IMG/VR virus record: IMGVR_UViG_3300010885_036424 | Location: 1 to 24,112 of that record | Strand: one strand, 5' to 3' | DNA: 24,112 bases | From: a virus | Shown here: positions 1-4,497 of the stretch, one piece after another | Layout of the letters: each line of letters begins with the position of its first letter | Position numbering within the stretch: the stretch's first letter is position 1 | Notes under the pieces: generated by a model | The model's input: only the letters and a program-made list of their open reading frames with translations | Databases searched by the model: none | What the model was told of the DNA's origin: nothing | Program-made: the position numbers and the translations under genes

Positions 1-6
1 AACAAA

Positions 7-237
7 ATGAACAAAATGAACCCCAAGACTGTTTCTGATTACATTGCTCTATTCACTGCTGTTAAAGAAAAGTATGGTGATATTAAAGTTATGAATGTTG
101 TTTCTGATTATATTGATGACCGTGATGAAATGAGAGATGAGTTTTGTGATATTATGATTTCTTCTGGTTCTAAGTCTTTAATTAAAGGTGATCATTATTT
201 GAATGATGAAACTATTTTAGTTCTTGTTACTGATTGA
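7..237 (+). CDS. Hypothetical small acidic protein (76 aa)
   Basis: Open frame of 76 codons ending in TGA at 235-237. I do not recognise the family. The product is acidic and rich in Asp and Glu, without a signal peptide or membrane segment, and the short segment VSDYI occurs twice (near residues 9 and 32). The first ATG (7) and a second ATG (16) are both possible starts. Because the two codons before position 7 are also open, the real start may lie outside the window. It looks like one of the small orphan genes common in the hyperplastic regions of T4-like cyanophages. Function unknown; that it is coding is only moderately supported. Confidence 0.5.
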   Translation: MNKMNPKTVSDYIALFTAVKEKYGDIKVMNVVSDYIDDRDEMRDEFCDIMISSGSKSLIKGDHYLNDETILVLVTD

Positions 238-260
238 TTACTAACTACTAACACACTATT

Positions 261-404
261 ATGAACAACACTCTTTCTCAACGTATGGAAAAGGCATTCC
301 TTACTCAGTGCTTTATTCTAATCAATGATGTACAAGTTCCAACTAAAGAGTTCATTCCTTATCGTAAGACTTTATGGACACCAAAGACTATAAGTTCTAG
401 GTGA
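261..404 (+). CDS. Hypothetical micro-protein (47 aa), possibly truncated
   Basis: An ATG-to-TGA frame of 47 codons lies 23 nt after the previous ORF on the same strand. The translation starts MNNTLSQRMEKAF and ends TPKTISSR. No family is recognised and there is no clear ribosome binding site in the spacer. The charged, mixed composition is compatible with a folded small protein, and it may be the surviving N-terminal part of a longer gene, because the sequence after 404 turns directly into non-coding repeats. It is too short to be sure that it is translated. Confidence 0.35.
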   Translation: MNNTLSQRMEKAFLTQCFILINDVQVPTKEFIPYRKTLWTPKTISSR

Positions 405-500
405 TTTATGTTGATTTAGTTAACATTTCTTAACTGAATTAAATGTATTAAAAAACATATAAGATGGAATGTGCTAGTATGGTATAAATGTGTCATATTA

Positions 501-660
501 TACAGTTATATGATGTATTATAGTGTTATGTGTGTTATCTTGAAGTAATGCTATTTCTTATAGTGTTATGTGTGTTATCTTGAAGTAATGCTATTTCTTA
601 TAGTGTTATGTGATGTATTATAGTGTTATGTGTGTTATCTTGAAGTAATGCTATTTCTTA
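501..660 (+). repeat. Tandem repeat, 40-bp unit made of 10-bp modules
   Basis: Three identical 40-bp units lie at 521-560, 561-600 and 621-660. Each is composed of four 10-bp blocks: TAGTGTTATG, TGTGTTATCT, TGAAGTAATG, CTATTTCTTA. Between units two and three sits a 20-bp hybrid (601-620) joining the first block to TGATGTATTA. The same TGATGTATTA block also precedes the first unit (511-520). The block length is close to one helical turn. No ORF uses the array. Perfect identity of the units points to recent expansion or active homogenisation. Confidence 0.95.
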
Positions 661-1092
661 TAGTCATCTAAGCCCGTTAATTATAATAACACAGCACTGT
701 ATAATAACACTCTAGTTCTCCACAGGTACATAAGATAACCTAGTATTTGCAATGCTTTATAAGAAACGACCTGGGGAAAACTATCATAAATCTGGGGAAA
801 ACTATCATAAATCTGTGTAAAAGCAAAACTATTATAAATAATAACATCTAAGATATTCATAGAGCAGCACTTGAACTCTCCTACGGGACCAAGAGGTAAC
901 AATCTGACAGGGTAGACGAGATACTTTATATGATAACAAGAGGGAGTTAGTACACGGTCTCCGGCGCAATAAAATCGTTGATATAACTAGATTGTATCAG
1001 TAATCAGTTTCAAATTAGAATACAATAACTATTCATTTGAATTCAGTTGAGATTAACACCTTAAAGTATAACAAAAGACCAATGCAGGTCTT
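661..1092. other. Gene-poor stretch between repeat arrays
   Basis: No convincing gene is seen on either strand. The only longer frame, on the minus strand across 681-902, reads through the 21-bp tandem repeat and has no family resemblance. The stretch contains that duplication (771-812), a perfect T4-type late promoter motif TATAAATA (833-840) with no gene close downstream, and a short sequence resembling the 3' end of a tRNA (871-891). Confidence 0.6.
771..812 (+). repeat. 21-bp tandem duplication
   Basis: Two adjacent identical 21-bp copies (771-791 and 792-812) begin CTGGGGAAAACTATC and end ATAAAT. A diverged third copy follows at about 813-839, starting CTGTGTAAAAGC and ending ATTATAAAT. 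The repeat length is a multiple of three, but no plus-strand ORF covers it. Confidence 0.9.
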
Positions 1093-1224
1093 ATGATAAC
1101 TCTTTTCTTAAAGTATAAAGAAATGGGTGATTTTGTTGTATGTAATATTATTCGTTTATATGATACCCTGGGTATAGTTGACATTTCCTTCAAGCAGTGC
1201 TATGCTATTCGTGTTGCACAGTAG
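1093..1224 (+). CDS. Putative micro-protein (43 aa) overlapping a repeat array
   Basis: An ATG-to-TAG frame of 43 codons. The translation starts MITLFLKYKEMGDFVV and contains the segment YDTLGIVDISFKQC. The second half is encoded by the first copy of the repeat array (the palindrome ATACCCTGGGTAT encodes part of DTLGI). Another short ATG frame (1225-1314, 29 codons, starting MTVTVIRHK) begins directly after its stop codon. Later repeat copies keep recognisable amino-acid similarity in the same frame (SI.CKxCC, TVTVRHHKVF) but contain stop codons, so the array may derive from duplicated and decaying copies of such a gene. No family is recognised. Confidence 0.35.
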   Translation: MITLFLKYKEMGDFVVCNIIRLYDTLGIVDISFKQCYAIRVAQ

Positions 1225-1720
1225 ATGACAGTTACCGTCATTCGTCATAAAATATTTACATTAGACAGAGTTCGTCTATTACTGTGCGGTCGCTTCGTGT
1301 ATAATGACCTCTAAGTGCTTCGTGTATGATACCCTGGGTATAGTTAGCATTTTGTGTAAACGGTGCTGTTAGAATGCCTCACAGCAGTTGCTGACAGTTA
1401 CTGTAAGGCACCATAAAGTATTCTTATATGCTATACCAGTTCTTTATACAACCATCGAAACATCTTCGTTTATTCATACCCTGGGTATAGTTAGCATTTC
1501 GTGCAAACAGTGCTGTTAGTAACTATGCCGCACCAGTTCTTTATGCTTACCCTGGGTATAGTTTGTAAATATAATCAAACAGTTGTGATTAACAGTTATT
1601 ATAAGATTTCGTTTATTGTATACCCTGGGTATAGTTTATAATTATAATCAAACAATACTGATAGTTATTAAAATATTGTTTCGTCTATTATAATAAAACA
1701 GCACTGTTTGACAGTTATAT
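1151..1720 (+). repeat. Degenerate repeat array with five 13-bp near-palindromes
   Basis: The near-palindrome ATACCCTGGGTAT occurs at 1163-1175, 1329-1341, 1476-1488 and 1620-1632, with a one-base variant at 1547-1559. The spacings are 166, 147, 71 and 73 bp, the last two close to half of 147. Copies are preceded by TTCGTTTAT-like sequence and followed by AGTTAGCATTTCGTGCAAAC-like sequence and then CAGTGCTGTTAG or its variants. A related unit lacking the palindrome lies near 1679-1720, with ACAGCACTG, the inverse of the CAGTGCTGT element. The array may be decayed coding duplications, a protein-binding array (replication origin or recombination site), or a structured RNA region. Confidence 0.8.
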
Positions 1721-1740
1721 TCTGCGTTGTTTGGTTCTTA

Positions 1741-1974
1741 TTGGTAACCGATGCTTAAAGGGTTTCTAAGGGTCTAAAAGCTAATTTGAAGGGTCCCTGT
1801 AACCTACAAACCTTTGAAAACGCTTGAACATATACACATCAAAGAAAAAAAAATTCCAGGATTTAGAAATCTATAAAAAGGTTTATGAGCATATAAAAAA
1901 AATGCCCATAAAAAAAATCTCACAAAAAGTCAAAAACACTATATAAAAAGAAACACCCCCCATCAGAAGAATAA
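1741..1974. other. A-tract-rich leader without a recognisable gene
   Basis: Non-coding stretch between the repeat array and the next ORF. It holds three AAGGGT direct repeats (near 1758-1795), then several A7-A9 tracts (about 1850-1930) of the type that bends DNA. No clear -35/-10 pair was found. The only ribosome-binding-like sequence before the ORF at 1975 is a weak AGAAG. Confidence 0.5.
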
Positions 1975-2127
1975 ATGAAATTAGAATTTGACGATTACGA
2001 GAAGGACATTTTACTAGAAACCATTCAACATAGATTAGATACGGATAAGATATTGATAATCAATAATTCGCTTCGAGAAGAATTAAAAGACCTTCTGAGA
2101 AAAGTAGAAGAAGATGAATACTTATAA
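1975..2127 (+). CDS. Hypothetical small acidic protein (50 aa)
   Basis: A 50-codon frame from ATG to TAA, with product MKLEFDDYEKDILL through KVEEDEYL. It is highly charged and predicted helical (LREELKDLLRKVEED), without membrane segments. It resembles in style the tiny acidic proteins found near the structural modules of T4-like cyanophages, but I cannot assign a function. Its end overlaps the next gene by 14 nt in another frame, which supports both being genuinely translated as a coupled pair. Confidence 0.6.
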   Translation: MKLEFDDYEKDILLETIQHRLDTDKILIINNSLREELKDLLRKVEEDEYL

Positions 2128-2278
2128 TATAAGAGTAAAGGGGGAGAGTATATTATCACAGGTTCCTCAGAAAGATTTACAGGATAATCTGAAACTTATC
2201 AGAGGTCTTGTATGGACCTCTGGTGGTTGTGATGAAGATATTGAGGTAGTATCAAATAAAAAGAACATATTGCAATAA
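2114..2278 (+). CDS. Cyanophage-type conserved hypothetical protein (54 aa)
   Basis: A 54-codon frame starting inside the previous gene (14-nt overlap, different frame), with AGAAG just upstream of the ATG as a weak binding site. The product begins MNTYNIRVKGESILSQ and has the central segment LIRGLVWTSGGCDEDIEVV. The pattern RGLVWTSGG followed by acidic residues is, from memory, typical of a small protein conserved in marine T4-like phages; its function is unknown. The fold is probably a short beta-hairpin followed by a helix and a strand. The downstream sigma70-type promoter begins within its last codons. Confidence 0.7.
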   Translation: MNTYNIRVKGESILSQVPQKDLQDNLKLIRGLVWTSGGCDEDIEVVSNKKNILQ

Positions 2279-2298
2279 ATCAATTGCGGTGATATAAT
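2270..2298 (+). promoter_or_regulatory. Sigma70-type promoter with extended -10
   Basis: TTGCAA (2270-2275), a 17-bp spacer, then a perfect TATAAT (2293-2298) preceded by TGA, giving the extended -10 TGnTATAAT. Transcription would start near 2305, about 29 nt before the TTG start of the glycosyltransferase-like gene. This is the form of an early or host-polymerase promoter, not a T4 late promoter. Confidence 0.65.
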
Positions 2299-2333
2299 TA
2301 GACAGACCAAACAAAATTATTGGAGTTATTACT

Positions 2334-3086
2334 TTGGCGAAAGGTTTTACAGTAAAGGCAAAGGCGCCCGGAAGCACATCTTCAGAGGGAGAATTTAATT
2401 TAGCAGAAACACGACAATCAATTCAAGGAAAGTCAATAGTATTTTGTCTTCCTGGTCGTGGAGTATCATATACTTATTTGAAAAGTTTTGTTCAATTATG
2501 TTTTGATATAGTACAAGCAGGAGCAAGCATTCAGATTTCACAAGATTATTCATCGATGGTAAATTTTGCCCGATGTAAGTGTTTGGGAGCAAATGTTCTC
2601 AGGGGACCAAAGCAAGTACCTTGGGATGGAAAGTTAAAGTATGATTATCAATTATGGATTGATAGTGATATTGTATTTGATGTAGAGAAGTTCTATCGTC
2701 TTGTGGCTATGGATAAGGACATCGCAGCAGGATGGTATTGTACAGAAGATGGACAAACTACTTCAGTTGCTCATTGGTTGGATGAAGAGGATTTTAGAGG
2801 TAATGGGGGAGTAATGAATCACGAAACCTTAGAAACTATGAGCAAACGTCGCAAACCATTCACAGTAGATTATACTGGATTTGGATGGGTATTGATTAAG
2901 AATGGAGTATTTGAGAATCTCGAATATCCTTGGTTTGCACCTAAGATGCAAGTATTTGAATCTGGTGAGGTTCAAGATATGTGTGGCGAGGATGTCTCAT
3001 TCTGTCTAGATGCAAAAGAAGCAGGTTATGAGATTTGGTGTGATCCACAGATTCGTGTAGGACATGAAAAGACTAGAGTACTCTGA
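2334..3086 (+). CDS. Glycosyltransferase-like protein (GT-A type, 250 aa)
   Basis: Probable nucleotide-sugar glycosyltransferase. A Rossmann-like start, KSIVFCLPGRGVSYTYLKSF, lies near residues 33-52. WIDSD at 108-112 is a DxD-type motif that in GT-A enzymes binds the metal and the sugar nucleotide. Later come CGEDVSFC (217-224), comparable to the acidic catalytic segment of the fold, and GHEK (243-246), whose His could be the usual C-terminal metal ligand. The start is TTG, chosen because GGAG lies 8 nt upstream and there is no in-frame ATG before the domain. There is no signal peptide or membrane segment. T4-like cyanophages carry related genes that may modify virion or host glycans; the substrate cannot be told. 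It has its own promoter upstream and a terminator downstream, so it is an independent transcription unit. Confidence 0.7.
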   Translation: MAKGFTVKAKAPGSTSSEGEFNLAETRQSIQGKSIVFCLPGRGVSYTYLKSFVQLCFDIVQAGASIQISQDYSSMVNFARCKCLGANVLRGPKQVPWDGKLKYDYQLWIDSDIVFDVEKFYRLVAMDKDIAAGWYCTEDGQTTSVAHWLDEEDFRGNGGVMNHETLETMSKRRKPFTVDYTGFGWVLIKNGVFENLEYPWFAPKMQVFESGEVQDMCGEDVSFCLDAKEAGYEIWCDPQIRVGHEKTRVL

Positions 3087-3107
3087 GTTATACTTCTCAG
3101 ATAATTC

Positions 3108-3136
3108 TTGACCTTTTCGAATGATTAAACTATAAT
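3108..3136 (+). promoter_or_regulatory. Sigma70-type promoter nested in a terminator
   Basis: TTGACC (3108-3113), a 17-bp spacer and a perfect TATAAT (3131-3136). The predicted start near 3143 falls inside the left arm of the terminator hairpin at 3135-3172. Transcripts from here would therefore lack most of that arm and escape termination. It would drive the 44-aa gene at 3249 and possibly speD. Confidence 0.65.
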
Positions 3137-3176
3137 ACCTCTATAAGATTATTGAAAGTCTTATGGAGGTATTTTT
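3135..3176 (+). terminator. Intrinsic terminator after the glycosyltransferase-like gene
   Basis: A 14-bp stem with one G-U pair (ATACCTCTATAAGA at 3135-3148 with TCTTATGGAGGTAT at 3159-3172), a 10-nt loop and a following T-run (TTTT at 3173-3176). It sits 48 nt after the stop codon of the upstream gene. Confidence 0.8.
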
Positions 3177-3248
3177 ATAATTATTATAATCTTATAAAAA
3201 TCGCGCTAAAATCCGTTAATTGAATTATGAAGGAGAGCAATTAAAACA

Positions 3249-3383
3249 ATGGCAATAAACAAAAAAGATGCAAATCTTGATGGTAGACCAAAGAATACTA
3301 TTCAAGGATCAGGAAAGAATACAAAATTCTCAAAGACAAGTAGAAATGGTGCTAAGAAGAAATATAGAGGACAAGGACGTTAA
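3249..3383 (+). CDS. Small basic conserved hypothetical protein (44 aa)
   Basis: A 44-codon frame with a good AAGGAGAG binding site 13-19 nt upstream. The product, MAINKKDANLDGRPKN through AKKKYRGQGR, is strongly basic, rich in Lys, Arg, Gly and Asn and probably unstructured, so nucleic-acid binding is possible. Small proteins of this pattern (MAINKKDANLDGRP start, RGQGR end) are, from memory, recurrent in marine T4-like phages; no function is established. It is the first gene after the nested sigma70-type promoter. Confidence 0.75.
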   Translation: MAINKKDANLDGRPKNTIQGSGKNTKFSKTSRNGAKKKYRGQGR

Positions 3384-3388
3384 TGTTT

Positions 3389-3396
3389 AATAAATA
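3389..3396 (+). promoter_or_regulatory. Possible T4-type late promoter
   Basis: AATAAATA matches the NATAAATA late-promoter form reported for T4-like cyanophages (TATAAATA in T4). It lies between the small basic gene and speD, about 33 nt before the speD ATG. The motif is weak evidence in DNA this AT-rich. Confidence 0.3.
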
Positions 3397-3428
3397 AATT
3401 TTTAATTTAAATATTGGAACAGTTCTCT

Positions 3429-3755
3429 ATGGGCACACACCTCTTATTGGAGGTATATAATGTGGAATATAATATTTTAAATAACGAAATGCCTCTTTTG
3501 GAAATAATCAAAAGAGGCATTTCTCGTGCTAATATGACTATTTTAAATATCTTTACTCATAAATTTGAACCACAAGGTCTCACAATCGTAATTGCATTAG
3601 CGGAAAGTCATTTTTCGGCACATACTTGGCCAGAAAGAGGATGTATTGCAATTGATATCTATACTTGTGGAGATGGGAATCCAAAATTGATTGCTATAGA
3701 ATTACTCAAATACTTAAATTCTTATAATTATAAGATTAAAACATTAAATCGTTAA
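3429..3755 (+). CDS. speD: S-adenosylmethionine decarboxylase (SpeD), phage-borne
   Basis: Makes decarboxylated AdoMet, the aminopropyl donor for spermidine synthesis, in the host cytoplasm. At 108 residues it has the length of the short prokaryotic class. The N-terminus MGTHLLLEVYN matches the family start, so I chose ATG 3429; a TTG at 3414 in the same frame overlaps the GGAAC ribosome-binding stretch. AESHFSAHTWPE holds Ser60, where self-cleavage would create the pyruvoyl cofactor, and His65. Cys80 sits in YTCGDG. The Ser, His+5, Cys+20 spacing matches the Thermotoga maritima enzyme (Ser63, His68, Cys83), so all key residues are present. speD is a known cyanophage auxiliary gene, thought to keep polyamines up for DNA packaging or host translation. 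A perfect 14-bp hairpin lies within the coding sequence (3487-3522). Confidence 0.93.
   Translation: MGTHLLLEVYNVEYNILNNEMPLLEIIKRGISRANMTILNIFTHKFEPQGLTIVIALAESHFSAHTWPERGCIAIDIYTCGDGNPKLIAIELLKYLNSYNYKIKTLNR
3487..3522 (+). promoter_or_regulatory. Perfect 14-bp hairpin inside speD, possible attenuator
   Basis: AAATGCCTCTTTTG (3487-3500) pairs perfectly with CAAAAGAGGCATTT (3509-3522) around an 8-nt loop. It begins 58 nt into speD. Seven nt upstream ends a complete out-of-frame mini-ORF (3460-3480, ATG to TAA, 6 codons, MWNIIF) that has a near-ideal GGAGG binding site at 3449-3453. The arrangement resembles a leader peptide followed by an attenuating hairpin, but the T-run after the stem is poor. 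Confidence 0.45.
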
Positions 3756-3790
3756 ATACAATTGGAGATAGCAACCTCCGTAATAAAAGT

Positions 3791-3813
3791 TCTGTTTTAA
3801 TACTAAAACAGGA
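3791..3813 (+). promoter_or_regulatory. Hairpin covering the ribosome binding site of the next gene
   Basis: CTGTTTTA (3792-3799) pairs with TAAAACAG (3804-3811) around a 4-nt loop, extendable by a U-G pair at 3791/3812. The stem takes in most of AGGAG (3810-3814), the ribosome binding site 6 nt upstream of the ATG at 3821. Folding would hide the site. There is no T-run, so it is not an intrinsic terminator. Confidence 0.5.
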
Positions 3814-3820
3814 GCTAACA

Positions 3821-4072
3821 ATGTCAAATTTAAAAGTAGATAGGGACAAAGAGTATATGCATGATATGTGGGGGACCACTCATCTTGTTACTGATTATAA
3901 ACCAGAATCAACAAAAAGAGTTATTCAGGAATTTTTGAATGACCAAGCACCAAAGCATGATTTAAAGAAACAATCTGATCTTCATGAAATAATTCGTAAC
4001 GATATTGATTATGATGATTGGGAATATGGAACTGAACCAAATTATGGAAAATCTTGGAAAAAAGTATTATAG
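3821..4072 (+). CDS. Hypothetical protein (83 aa) upstream of gp25
   Basis: 83 codons with a clear AGGAG ribosome binding site. The product starts MSNLKVDRDKEYMHDMWG and is rich in Asp, Lys and Trp/Tyr, with an acidic aromatic patch (IDYDDWEYGTEP) near residues 62-73. It has no membrane segment or signal peptide. I do not recognise the family. It sits between speD and the baseplate block, 23 nt before gp25, so it may be co-expressed with structural genes as a small virion or assembly protein; that is inference from position only. The hairpin over its binding site suggests translation is damped or switchable. Confidence 0.7.
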   Translation: MSNLKVDRDKEYMHDMWGTTHLVTDYKPESTKRVIQEFLNDQAPKHDLKKQSDLHEIIRNDIDYDDWEYGTEPNYGKSWKKVL

Positions 4073-4095
4073 ATATATAAAAGTACAAAAGTTGA

Positions 4096-4497
4096 ATGGC
4101 AGTAACAATCTCTCGTAGTTTTAAAGACATTAGTTTATCCTTTTCGAGACATCCAGTTACAAATGATATTGTAATTCTCAAAAATGAGGATGCAATTAAA
4201 AGATCCGTGATTAATTTGGTAAGAACTCGTCTTGGTGAGAGATTTTTTAATAATTTATTAGGAACTTCTGTTGATAAATCTCTCTTTGAAATCCAAAACT
4301 CCGACATTACATCATTCTTAGAAGAAGAAATCTCAAATTTATTAAATAATTTTGAGATTAGAATTAAAGTAAAGGATATTACTACAGAATCAGATCCAGA
4401 TAGTAATGATTTAAATATTCGTATATCCTATGACATTATAGGGCAACCATTTCCAAAACAAAATATAGAATTTATCCTACAACCAACTAGAATATAA
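4096..4497 (+). CDS. 25: Baseplate wedge subunit gp25
   Basis: T4 gp25-like (GPW_gp25 family), a baseplate wedge protein that in T4 joins gp6 and gp53 and connects the wedge with the sheath-initiating core. The length of 133 residues equals T4 gp25 (132). The family signature, a basic stretch then a GER motif, is seen as RTRLGERFFNNLLGTS near residues 43-58, and the C-terminus has the expected alternating strands. It starts at ATG 4096 with only a weak binding site. Its stop codon TAA overlaps the gene 6 start by one base (TAATG), so the two are translationally coupled. It opens the contiguous baseplate gene block. Confidence 0.93.
   Translation: MAVTISRSFKDISLSFSRHPVTNDIVILKNEDAIKRSVINLVRTRLGERFFNNLLGTSVDKSLFEIQNSDITSFLEEEISNLLNNFEIRIKVKDITTESDPDSNDLNIRISYDIIGQPFPKQNIEFILQPTRI

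Noticed and set aside
681-902. Minus-strand ORF of 73 codons across the 21-bp tandem repeat
   Set aside because: It reads through non-coding repeats, has no ribosome binding site or family resemblance, and every other supported gene is on the plus strand.
1178-1206. TTGACA-17-TATGCT as a promoter inside the repeat array
   Set aside because: The -10 matches only 4 of 6 and the other repeat copies have lost the TTGACA, so selection for promoter function is not evident.
405-1740. CRISPR array or transposon as the cause of the repeats
   Set aside because: The repeats are directly adjacent or lack unique equal-length spacers, and no transposase gene or terminal inverted repeats are visible.
3414-3428. 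TTG at 3414 as the speD start
   Set aside because: The family N-terminus begins at MGTHLLLE; the TTG overlaps the likely ribosome-binding stretch and adds only five residues.
3921-4307. Minus-strand ORF of 128 codons
   Set aside because: It is a shadow of the 83-aa gene and gp25 on the plus strand, which have clear family or operon support.
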